Shown: in pieces, positions 33,091-40,714 of the stretch | Layout of the letters: each line of letters opens with the position of its first letter | Numbering within the stretch: position 1 is the first letter of the stretch | Origin: XN24 sp964462675 | GTDB taxonomy: Bacteria > Pseudomonadota > Gammaproteobacteria > Steroidobacterales > XN24 | DNA: 64,000 bases | Direction of reading: 5' to 3' | NCBI GenBank assembly: GCA_964462675.1 | Contig: CAYWYS010000011.1 | Location: 11,189 to 75,188, forward strand | Notes under the pieces: generated by a model | Databases searched by the model: none | Told to the model about the DNA's origin: nothing | The model's input: only the letters and a program-made list of their open reading frames with translations | Translations under genes and position numbers: made by a program

Positions 33091-34794
33091 ATGACCGTAC
33101 TCATTGCGCTGCTCGCGTTGATAGTCGCGGCAGGCCCCGCGGCGGCGGAGACGTCTGCCGAGCGACTGCAACTGCGGCTCGGGGCACTCGCCGAGGATCC
33201 GCGGGTGGCCGGCCTGCCGGTGACCGACCCCTGGCTCCTCGCCCGCTTCTATGAGCGCCGGGAGTTTAAACCGGCCTGGGGCAGATCCGCAAAACTCGAG
33301 CAGCTGCTCGAGGCGACCAGTGGCAGTGTCCGTCACGGGCTCAAGCCGGAGGACTACCATCATTCCGCGCTCGCGGAGCTGGTGGCCAGCCTGAGGCAGG
33401 CGCCCACGCCGGCGCTGGCCGCGGAGACCGAACTGCTCGCGACCGACGCATTGGTCCGGCTGGCTTTCCATCTTCGTTTCGGCAAGGTCAATCCTCGTAA
33501 AATCGACTCGTCATGGAACATCGAGCGGGCGCTCGGCGCCGCGAACCCGGTCACAGCTTTGCAAGCCCTCGCGCACGCCGACGACCTCGTGGCCGCGCTT
33601 GACGAGCTGGCGCCCGAAGGCGAGTACTACGCGGCCCTGAAGGCTGCGCTGGCCGCGCACCGGGACATCGCCGCCCGCGGCGGCTGGCCTGTCATCGAGG
33701 ACGGCGAGACGCTGCGGGTCGGCATGCGCGCCGGACGCATCCCGCCGCTACGCGGCCTGCTGGCGATAACCGGCGACCTGGCGGCAGATTCCGTCGCCGA
33801 GGACCCGGAGCTGTTCGACGTACCGCTCGAGGCTGCCGTGATGCGTTTCCAGGCCCGCCATGGCCTGGATGCGGACGGGGCCGTCGGCCGGCAGACGCTC
33901 GCGGCGCTGAACATGCCGGTCGAGGCGCGCATCGACCAGATTCGCGTCAACCTGGAGCGCGTGCGCTGGGTATTCCACAACCTCGAGGACCGCTTCCTGC
34001 TGGTCAACATCGCGCGCTTCAGGGTGCTGCTGATCGAAGACCGACGCATCACCTGGAGCACACGGGCGGTGGTCGGGCGGCCGTTCCGGCAGACGCCGGT
34101 GTTCAAGGCGCGGATGACCTACCTGGAGTTCAATCCCACCTGGACGGTGCCGCCGACGATCCTGCGCGAGGACCTGCTGCCCGAGATTCGCAGCGACGCG
34201 ACCACCCTGCAACGCAAGAACATGGTCGTGCTCGATCACCAGGGCCGACGCATCGATCCGGCGGAGATCGACTGGGCGAGCGTCTCTGCGCGCAGCTTTC
34301 CCTACATGATCCGCCAGCAGCCAGGCCCGGACAATGCGCTCGGCCGGGTCAAGTTCATGTTCCCGAACCCCTACCATGTTTACATGCACGACACCCCGGC
34401 GCGCCAGCTGTTCGCGCGCGCCGAGCGCGCCTTCAGTTCCGGCTGCATCCGGCTCGAGCAGCCCTTCGAGCTGGTGCGCATCCTGCTGGCCGGCAGCGAG
34501 TGGGACGATGCGGCGATCGAGCGCGTGCTCGCCAGCGGGCGTACCCGCGTCGTGAACCTGCCGCAGCCGATCCCGGTGCTGGTGCTGTACGGCACGGTCG
34601 TGCCCGAGGGCGACCAGGTCCATTTCGCCGCGGACGTCTACCGTCGCGACAAGGCCCTGCTCGCCGCGCTGGACGCGCCGTTCGAATTCATTCCGCCGGC
34701 GGGCTACGAGGAATTGCTGCAGCAATCGCCTGCCGACGAGGGCGGCAACGCTTCGTCCGGAATGGTCTATATTTCCGGGTCTGGCCCGGATTGA
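33091..34794 (+). CDS. YcbB/LdtD-type L,D-transpeptidase
   Basis: 567 aa from ATG 33091, which gives a clean signal peptide (MTVLIALLALIVAAGPAAA). Earlier in-frame starts would overlap the mepK promoter. It contains an N-terminal scaffold domain, a peptidoglycan-binding domain (LEAAVMRFQARHGLDADGAVGRQTLAALN, about residues 245-275) and the YkuD domain with HDTPARQLF and catalytic SSGCIRLE (Cys near residue 451). It forms 3-3 crosslinks in peptidoglycan, the substrate of the adjacent MepK-like enzyme. The two are likely co-regulated. Confidence 0.93.
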   Translation: MTVLIALLALIVAAGPAAAETSAERLQLRLGALAEDPRVAGLPVTDPWLLARFYERREFKPAWGRSAKLEQLLEATSGSVRHGLKPEDYHHSALAELVASLRQAPTPALAAETELLATDALVRLAFHLRFGKVNPRKIDSSWNIERALGAANPVTALQALAHADDLVAALDELAPEGEYYAALKAALAAHRDIAARGGWPVIEDGETLRVGMRAGRIPPLRGLLAITGDLAADSVAEDPELFDVPLEAAVMRFQARHGLDADGAVGRQTLAALNMPVEARIDQIRVNLERVRWVFHNLEDRFLLVNIARFRVLLIEDRRITWSTRAVVGRPFRQTPVFKARMTYLEFNPTWTVPPTILREDLLPEIRSDATTLQRKNMVVLDHQGRRIDPAEIDWASVSARSFPYMIRQQPGPDNALGRVKFMFPNPYHVYMHDTPARQLFARAERAFSSGCIRLEQPFELVRILLAGSEWDDAAIERVLASGRTRVVNLPQPIPVLVLYGTVVPEGDQVHFAADVYRRDKALLAALDAPFEFIPPAGYEELLQQSPADEGGNASSGMVYISGSGPD

Positions 34795-34840
34795 CAGCCC
34801 CTGACGATGCCGCAGATCTCCTTCACCGCCAACTTGCGCC

Positions 34841-35002
34841 TACCGCCTTGTCTACTGTCACGTCCCGGACATCGACGCGACGGGCGAATGCCTCGCGATG
34901 GGCTGCGCGACCGGCAGATTGTGGCTGTCAGAGAACGGCGGCGGGCGTTGGCAAGCCCTGCAGCTGCACCTGCCGCCAGTCTACGCCGTGCGGTTTGCCT
35001 GA
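34841..35002 (+). pseudogene. C-terminal remnant of a BNR/YVTN-repeat (sialidase-like) protein
   Basis: An open stretch without any start codon encodes RLVYCHVPDIDATGECLAMG, then a typical last propeller blade (ATGRLWLSENGGGRWQALQL) and the ending LPPVYAVRFA-stop, which matches the C-terminus of BNR-repeat photosystem-stability/sialidase-like proteins as I know them. The frame is blocked upstream by a TGA at 34802, and nothing of the first several hundred codons remains. It is a deletion remnant between ycbB and the ABC exporter. Confidence 0.6.
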
Positions 35003-35036
35003 TCAAATCCTCTTAGCGTCCCGGCAGCCCGGCCGC

Positions 35037-35052
35037 TAGAATGCCGCCGGTG
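35037..35052 (+). promoter_or_regulatory. -10 element overlapping an apparent ATG; real start is GTG 35050
   Basis: TAGAAT at 35037-35042 uses the ATG at 35041 as part of its own hexamer. Transcription would begin near 35049-35050, where an in-frame GTG opens the ABC ATPase. The same TAGAATGCC string forms the znuA promoter. Confidence 0.5.
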
Positions 35053-35973
35053 CAGCCGATCATCTCCATCTCGCAACTGGCCAAGACCTACGCGTCCGGT
35101 CTTACAGCGCTGAAGAGTGTAGACCTCGAAATCCGGCGCGGCGAGATTTTCGCGCTGCTCGGCCCGAACGGCGCCGGCAAGACCACACTGATCAGCATCC
35201 TGTGCGGGCTCGTCGTGCCGAGCGCAGGCACGGCGTCCGTCGACGGCCACGACATCGTCCGCGACTACCGCGCGGCCCGCGCGGTCATCGGGCTGGTGCC
35301 GCAGGAACTGCACACCGACATGTTCGAAACCGTGTGGGACACGACCTGTTTCAGCCGCGGACTGTTCGGCCTGCCCCGCAGCGCGGCGCATATCGAGAGA
35401 GTGCTGCGCGACCTGTCGCTGTGGGACAAGCGGCACGAGAAAATCATGACCCTGTCCGGCGGCATGAAGCGCCGCGTGCTGATCGCCAAGGCGCTGGCGC
35501 ACCAGCCGCGCGTGCTGTTCCTCGACGAGCCAACGGCCGGCGTGGACGTCGAGCTGCGACGCGACATGTGGTCCCTGATGCGCCGGCTGCGCGATGACGG
35601 CGTCACCATCATCCTCACCACCCACTATATTGCCGAGGCCGAGGAGATGGCCGACCGGGTCGGCGTGATCCACAAGGGCGCGCTGATCGTCGTCGATACC
35701 ACGGCGGCGCTGATGCGCAAGCTCGGCAAGAAGCAGCTGACGCTGCATCTGCAGGAAGCGCTCACTGAAGTTCCTGCCGAGCTACGGCAGTGGGAGCTCG
35801 AGCTGCTCGACGACGGGACCCAGCTGCGGCTGATCTTCCAGGCCGGCGAGGAACAGTCCCGCATCCCGGCGCTGCTCAAGCGCATCGGCGAGCTCGGCAT
35901 CGAATTTCGCGACCTCAACACGCGGCAAAGCTCGCTGGAGGAGATCTTCGTGGACCTGGTGAACGAGCAATGA
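35050..35973 (+). CDS. ABC transporter ATP-binding protein (YadG-like)
   Basis: 307 aa from GTG 35050 (ATG 35041, three codons earlier, lies inside the promoter hexamer). Walker A is GPNGAGKTT, the signature is LSGGMKRR, Walker B is VLFLDEPTAGVD and the switch His is in TTHYIAEAEEMADR. The C-terminal 80 residues are an extension (LHLQEALTEVPAELRQWELELLDDG) like DrrA/YadG-type exporters. It is coupled by ATGA to the permease gene. The transported compound is unknown. Confidence 0.92.
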   Translation: MQPIISISQLAKTYASGLTALKSVDLEIRRGEIFALLGPNGAGKTTLISILCGLVVPSAGTASVDGHDIVRDYRAARAVIGLVPQELHTDMFETVWDTTCFSRGLFGLPRSAAHIERVLRDLSLWDKRHEKIMTLSGGMKRRVLIAKALAHQPRVLFLDEPTAGVDVELRRDMWSLMRRLRDDGVTIILTTHYIAEAEEMADRVGVIHKGALIVVDTTAALMRKLGKKQLTLHLQEALTEVPAELRQWELELLDDGTQLRLIFQAGEEQSRIPALLKRIGELGIEFRDLNTRQSSLEEIFVDLVNEQ

Positions 35974-36749
35974 CGGGGCGGATGGGCGTCAACCTGCGGG
36001 GCATGCGCACCATCTACCTGTTCGAGATGGCGCGCTTCCGGCGCACCCTCTGGCAGAGCCTGGCCACGCCGGTGATCACCACGGCGCTGTACTTCGTGGT
36101 ATTCGGCTCGGCCATCGGCGGGCGCATCGGCGATATCGACGGCGTCAGCTACGGCGCCTTCATCGTGCCGGGACTGATCATGCTGACGGTGTTCACCGAG
36201 AGCCTGAGCAACGCCGCTTTCGGCATCTACATGCCGAAGTTCACCGGCACCAGCTACGAGTTGCTGTCGGCGCCGATCTCACCGCTGGAGACGGTGCTCG
36301 CATTCGTCGGCGCCGCCGCGACCAAGTCTGTAATTCTCGGGCTGGTGATTCTCGCCACCGCCAGCGCCTTCGTGCCGCTGGAAGTGCAGCATCCCTTGTG
36401 GATGGTGTTCTACCTGGTGCTGGTGGCGCTGGCCTTCAGCCTCGCGGGGTTCATCACCGGGCTGCTGGCGCAGGGCTTCGAGGCGCTGCAGTTCGTGCCG
36501 ATGCTGGTGATCACCCCGCTGAGCTTTCTCGGCGGTGCGTTCTACTCGATCCGGATGTTGCCGGAGACTTTCCAGGCGATCAGCCTGTTCAACCCGATCG
36601 TCTACGTGATCAGCGGCTTCCGCTGGAGCTTCTACGGCACCGGCGACGTGGACATCGCCATCAGCGTCGCGGCGCTGGCGGCCTTCCTGGCCGCCAGCTT
36701 CGCCGTGGTGTGGTGGATTTTCCGCAGCGGGTATCGGCTCAAGAGCTGA
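35970..36749 (+). CDS. ABC-2 type transporter permease (YadH-like)
   Basis: 259 aa with six helices and the ABC-2 signature region GGAFYSIRMLPETFQAISLFNPIVYVISGFRW near residues 185-215. The N-terminus (FEMARFRRTLWQSLATPVITTALYFVVFG) is typical of YadH/NodJ-type permeases. It pairs with the ATPase encoded just upstream (ATGA overlap) to form an exporter. Confidence 0.92.
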   Translation: MTGRMGVNLRGMRTIYLFEMARFRRTLWQSLATPVITTALYFVVFGSAIGGRIGDIDGVSYGAFIVPGLIMLTVFTESLSNAAFGIYMPKFTGTSYELLSAPISPLETVLAFVGAAATKSVILGLVILATASAFVPLEVQHPLWMVFYLVLVALAFSLAGFITGLLAQGFEALQFVPMLVITPLSFLGGAFYSIRMLPETFQAISLFNPIVYVISGFRWSFYGTGDVDIAISVAALAAFLAASFAVVWWIFRSGYRLKS

Positions 36750-36762
36750 GCCGGGTCGCGGT

Positions 36763-36811
36763 CAGGGCAACAGGCCGTGGCCCGCATCCAGCCGGCCTGC
36801 TCGTTGCCCTG
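36763..36811. terminator. Imperfect hairpin between convergent genes, probable bidirectional terminator
   Basis: CAGGGCAAC (36763-36771) pairs with GTTGCCCTG (36803-36811), and AGGCC pairs with GGCCT inside it, with a four-base bulge on one side. It sits between the ends of the ABC permease and katG genes. There is no strong T-run, so termination efficiency is uncertain. Confidence 0.45.
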
Positions 36812-36828
36812 TTCGTCCTTGTAATTAC

Positions 36829-38988
36829 TTACACGAGGTCAAAGCGATCCGCGTTCATGACCTTGGTCCACGCGGCAACAAAATCGTTGACGAACTTCTG
36901 CTGGTTGTCATCCTGCGCATAGACTTCGGCATAGGCACGCAGGATCGAGTTGGAGCCGAACACGAGATCCACCCGGGTCGCGGTCCACTTGACCTTGCCT
37001 GTCTTGCGGTCACGGAGCTCATACAGGTTCTTGCCGGCCGGCTTCCACGTGTTGGCCATATCCGTGAGGTTGACGAAGAAGTCGTTCGTCAGCGCGCCCT
37101 CGCGATCGGTGAACACCCCGTGCCTGGTGCCACCATGGTTGGTGCCCAGCACGCGCATGCCGCCGACCAGTACTGTCATCTCGTGGGCCGTCAGGCCCAT
37201 CAGCTGGGTGCGGTCCAGCAGCAACTCTTCGGCACTGACGACATAGTCCTTCTTGAGCCAGTTGCGATAGCCGTCGTGGATCGGTTCCAGCACGTCAAAG
37301 GACTCTGCATCCGTCATCTCGTCGGTCGCGTCACCGCGGCCCGGCGCAAACGGCACGCTGATGTCAAAGCCGGCCGCCTTGGCTGCTTTTTCGACGCCGA
37401 CGTTGCCGGCAAGCACGATGACATCGGCCACGCTGGCGCCGGTGTCAGCCGCAATCTTTTCCAGCACAGCTAGAACCCTGGCGAGGCGCTTTGGCTCGTT
37501 GCCTTCCCAGTCCTTTTGCGGGGCGAGCCGGATGCGCGCGCCGTTCGCGCCGCCGCGCATGTCCGAACCGCGGAAGGTCCGTGCGCTGTCCCACGCCGTC
37601 GTGACCATGTCGCTGACGGTCAGTCCGCTGGCCGCGATCTTCGCTTTCACGGCTGCAACATCATAGCCAGTGCGGCCTGCCGGCACCGGGTCCTGCCAGA
37701 TCAGGTCTTCCCGCGGTACCTCCGGACCGATGTAGCGGGCCTTCGGACCCATGTCGCGGTGGGTCAGCTTGAACCACGCGCGGGCGAACACCTCCTCAAA
37801 GTACGCAGGGTCCTTGTGGAAGCGCTCGGAAATCTTCCGGTACTCCGGGTCCATTTTCATGGCCATATCGGCGTCGGTCATGATCGGGTTGTGCCGGATC
37901 GACGGATCCTCGACATCGACGGGCCGGTCATCTTCCTTGATGTCGACAGGCTCCCACTGCCAGGCTCCGGCCGGGCTCTTCTTCAGTTCCCAGTCGTGAT
38001 TCAGCAACATGTCGAAGTAGCCGTTGTCCCAGCGGGTCGGGTGGGTGGTCCACGCGCCCTCGAGGCCGCTGGTCACCGTGTCGCGACCGATACCCCGCCT
38101 GGTCTTGTTGTTCCAGCCAAGCCCCTGCTCCTCGACGTCGGCGGCCTCGGGAGCCGGGCCGAGCAGAGAGGCGTCGCCATTGCCGTGAGCCTTGCCCACG
38201 GTGTGGCCACCGGCGGTGAGCGCGACGGTTTCCTCGTCGTTCATGGCCATGCGCGCGAAGGTGTCACGCACGTCCCGCGCGGTCTTCAGCGGATCGGGCT
38301 TGCCGTCAACGCCTTCCGGGTTGACGTAGATGAGCCCCATCATCACGGCCGCCAGCGGGTTTTCCAGTTCCCGGTCGCCCGAGTACCGGCTGTCGGGGTT
38401 GTCGCTGGGCGCGAGCCATTCCTTCTCTGACCCCCAATAGGTGTCTTGTTCCGGGTGCCAGATATCCTCGCGGCCGAACCCGAAGCCGAAGGTCTTGAAG
38501 CCCATCGATTCGTAGGCGACATTGCCGGCGAGAATGATCAGGTCAGCCCAGCTGAGCTTGTTGCCGTACTTTTTCTTGATCGGCCAGAGCAGGCGGCGCG
38601 CCTTGTCCAGGTTCGCGTTATCCGGCCAGGAGTTCAGCGGCGCGAAGCGCTGGTTGCCCGTGCCGCCACCGCCGCGGCCGTCGGCCAGCCGATACGAGCC
38701 GGCGGCGTGCCAGGCCATGCGAATCATCAGGCCGCCATAGTGCCCCCAGTCCGCCGGCCACCAGTCCTGGCTGTCGGTCATCAGGGCATGCAGGTCCTGC
38801 TTCAGCGCGGCGACGTCGAGCTTCTTGACCTCGGCACGATAGTTGAAGTCCTTCCCCATCGGGTTGGTCTTGGTATCGTGCTGGTGAAGAATGTCCAGGT
38901 TCAGGGCGTTCGGCCACCACGCCACATTCGACTTGCCAATCGCGGTCTGTCCGCCGTGCATGACCGGGCATTTTGCTTCGTTCGACAT
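36829..38988 (-). CDS. katG: Catalase-peroxidase KatG
   Basis: 719 aa, full length with both duplicated halves. The N-terminal half holds the distal haem pocket RMAWHAAGSYR and the proximal AGGHTVGKAHG; WWPADWGHYGG and YVNPEGVDG supply the Trp and Tyr of the Met-Tyr-Trp adduct. The C-terminal half (from about residue 430) lacks haem ligands as usual. It detoxifies H2O2. An AAGGAG ribosome-binding site precedes the ATG, and a palindrome lies in the promoter spacer (39021-39038). Confidence 0.97.
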   Translation of the reverse strand: MSNEAKCPVMHGGQTAIGKSNVAWWPNALNLDILHQHDTKTNPMGKDFNYRAEVKKLDVAALKQDLHALMTDSQDWWPADWGHYGGLMIRMAWHAAGSYRLADGRGGGGTGNQRFAPLNSWPDNANLDKARRLLWPIKKKYGNKLSWADLIILAGNVAYESMGFKTFGFGFGREDIWHPEQDTYWGSEKEWLAPSDNPDSRYSGDRELENPLAAVMMGLIYVNPEGVDGKPDPLKTARDVRDTFARMAMNDEETVALTAGGHTVGKAHGNGDASLLGPAPEAADVEEQGLGWNNKTRRGIGRDTVTSGLEGAWTTHPTRWDNGYFDMLLNHDWELKKSPAGAWQWEPVDIKEDDRPVDVEDPSIRHNPIMTDADMAMKMDPEYRKISERFHKDPAYFEEVFARAWFKLTHRDMGPKARYIGPEVPREDLIWQDPVPAGRTGYDVAAVKAKIAASGLTVSDMVTTAWDSARTFRGSDMRGGANGARIRLAPQKDWEGNEPKRLARVLAVLEKIAADTGASVADVIVLAGNVGVEKAAKAAGFDISVPFAPGRGDATDEMTDAESFDVLEPIHDGYRNWLKKDYVVSAEELLLDRTQLMGLTAHEMTVLVGGMRVLGTNHGGTRHGVFTDREGALTNDFFVNLTDMANTWKPAGKNLYELRDRKTGKVKWTATRVDLVFGSNSILRAYAEVYAQDDNQQKFVNDFVAAWTKVMNADRFDLV

Positions 38989-39017
38989 GGGCTGCTCCTT
39001 CTCCGATTAATGCCGAT

Positions 39018-39047
39018 AGAGTATTTCGATTGAAATACACAGTCCAA
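39018..39047 (-). promoter_or_regulatory. katG promoter with palindromic operator in its spacer
   Basis: On the minus strand TTGGAC (39042-39047) and TACTCT (39018-39023), 18 bases apart, form a sigma70-like promoter that starts about 22 bases ahead of the katG ATG. The perfect palindrome GTATTTCGATTGAAATAC (39021-39038) fills the spacer and touches the -10, the geometry of a repressor site. It does not match the four-part OxyR consensus. Confidence 0.6.
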
Positions 39048-39152
39048 TCGGTTTTTACTATGAGCCCGATAGCAAGGACGGATTGGCACCCGATGCTGTG
39101 CCGGGCCGCATGATCCCGGGCGATTTCCGCTGGCGCCTCTGCGGCGCCGGGA

Positions 39153-39356
39153 TCAGGGCTTGAGCCAGGCGCGTTGTCGCGTCCGCGCGGAGAACCATAA
39201 AAGGAAGGCGCCGATCGCGAAGATCATTGCCGGGAACGGCACGGCCTCGGCAGCGCCGAGCGCCTCGATCGGCTTCATGACAGCGAAGACGTAGCCGAAC
39301 TGGACGATGACCGCGACCAGCGAGATGCCGCGGTCGCTTGCACGTCCGGTCTCCCC
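39153..39356 (-). pseudogene. Remnant of a small membrane protein
   Basis: One frame, open from the stop at 39357-39359 to the TGA at 39153-39155, encodes two hydrophobic helices: GISLVAVIVQFGYVFAVM and PFPAMIFAIGAFLLWFSA, ending in a basic tail. It has no plausible start before the first helix. A 23-codon frame starting with MKVAIGFAGSC ends just upstream and could be the displaced N-terminus. The family is not recognised. A degraded gene is the best reading, although a tiny functional protein using an internal ATG cannot be excluded. Confidence 0.35.
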
Positions 39357-39424
39357 TCAGCCAAGGTCCTTCCACCCGATCGTCGCGCGAGCCGCGCAGC
39401 TGCCGGCAAATCCGATCGCTACCT

Positions 39425-39886
39425 TCATGCCCCTTCTGCCTTGCCGGGGTTGAAATCCGCAACATGCGTGGCAAAAGTCCAGTGATAGCCGTCCGGGCAC
39501 TTGAACACCGCGATGCGGTCGCCCCAGAACTGATCCGCAGGCGGCTGCAGCATCCGGGCACCGGCCGCGGCGGCGCGGCTGGCCAGCGCATCGACGTCCG
39601 GCACGTAGATGTAGAAGGTGTGGCTGTCCGGCGCGGCGCTGGTAGCCGGCGAGCGCATGTCGCCGCCGGGCTGATCCGGCGCAAACATGATCGCGACATC
39701 GCCGAGCCGCATGCCCGCATGCTGGATGCGGCCCTGGTCGTCCTTCATAGTCTCGCCGGTCGACTCGAAACCGAACGCCGCCCGGTAGAACTCGAGACTG
39801 GCGGCCGGGTCGCACACCGTCATGTAGAGCGAAAGTTGCGGCCAGCCGACTGGGCCGCCGAAACTGCTGACGCGCGGCCTGGTCAT
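39425..39886 (-). CDS. VOC (glyoxalase/bleomycin-resistance) superfamily protein
   Basis: 153 aa from ATG 39886, which has a perfect GGAGGTG ribosome-binding site. Two beta-alpha-beta-beta-beta modules are visible: LSLYMTVCDPAASLEFYRAAFGFE in the first and SHTFYIYVPDVDALASRAAAAGA in the second, with ending WGDRIAVFKCPDGYHWTFATH. It resembles PhnB-like VOC enzymes. The substrate is unknown. Confidence 0.88.
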   Translation of the reverse strand: MTRPRVSSFGGPVGWPQLSLYMTVCDPAASLEFYRAAFGFESTGETMKDDQGRIQHAGMRLGDVAIMFAPDQPGGDMRSPATSAAPDSHTFYIYVPDVDALASRAAAAGARMLQPPADQFWGDRIAVFKCPDGYHWTFATHVADFNPGKAEGA

Positions 39887-39967
39887 GCTGCACCTCCGGA
39901 TCCTGGCGAGAACCGAAGCATAGACACCCCGTGCCGCGCCTGCCACCCGCCCGAAGCCGGGCGCTGC

Positions 39968-40576
39968 TCAGAGCGCGAAGTACTCCTTGATACCCGCCAG
40001 CACATTTGCGGCAGCGACCGACGACAACAACAGGCCCATGACCCGGCTGATGATGCTCGCGCCGCTGTCGCCAATCAGGCGATGGACCCGGCTCGCCACC
40101 AGCATCAACAGCATGGCCACGAGCAGCACGGACAGCATGACCATGGCGGTCTGCGCCTGCTGCCAGACATTGAAGCGGCTGTTGTCGGTCAGCAGCACCG
40201 CCGCCAGCATTGCGCCCGGACTTGCGATCGACGGCACGGCCAACGGGAAGATCGCGGTTTCGCGCCCGCACTTCGCCAGCTTCACTTCTTCCTCCGGCTT
40301 GCTCTCGCCGAAGATCATCGTGAGCGCAAACAGGAACAGCACGATGCCCCCCGCAACCTGGAAGGCGGACAGCGGGATGTCGATCGCCGTGAGGATGAGT
40401 TCCCCGGCAATGACGAAGAACAACAGGATCAAGGCGGAAACCACGGCGGCGTGCACGGCGATCTTGCGCTTGGCGGGCTCATCGTACTGGCTCGTGACAG
40501 CGATGAATACCGGGATCGTGCCGATCGGATCGATCACGGCAAAGAAAAACACGAAGGTTGCGAACAGTTCGCTCAT
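39968..40576 (-). CDS. MarC family (UPF0056) integral membrane protein
   Basis: 202 aa with six hydrophobic helices. FVFFFAVIDPIGTIPVFIAVT at the N-terminus and PLAVPSIASPGAMLAAVLL are the family signatures. MarC proteins were once linked to multiple antibiotic resistance, but that role was not borne out; function remains open. It is divergent from the ABC1 kinase gene across 138 bases. Confidence 0.9.
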   Translation of the reverse strand: MSELFATFVFFFAVIDPIGTIPVFIAVTSQYDEPAKRKIAVHAAVVSALILLFFVIAGELILTAIDIPLSAFQVAGGIVLFLFALTMIFGESKPEEEVKLAKCGRETAIFPLAVPSIASPGAMLAAVLLTDNSRFNVWQQAQTAMVMLSVLLVAMLLMLVASRVHRLIGDSGASIISRVMGLLLSSVAAANVLAGIKEYFAL

Positions 40577-40714
40577 GAGGCGCTCGGCATTGCGTCGAAT
40601 TCCCGCCCGGGCTTCAAGTGCGTCTCGTATATCACAAGCTTTTCGTCCTGCGCCATCGCGCGGCCGCGGCAACTTCGCCGGACGCCTGCCCGGCGTCGTG
40701 GTAGGCTCGCGCCC

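Noticed and set aside
34807..35016. 69-codon ORF starting MPQISFTAN
   Set aside because: The neighbouring frame encodes a recognisable BNR-type C-terminus over the same bases; this ORF is Arg-rich and unlike a real protein.
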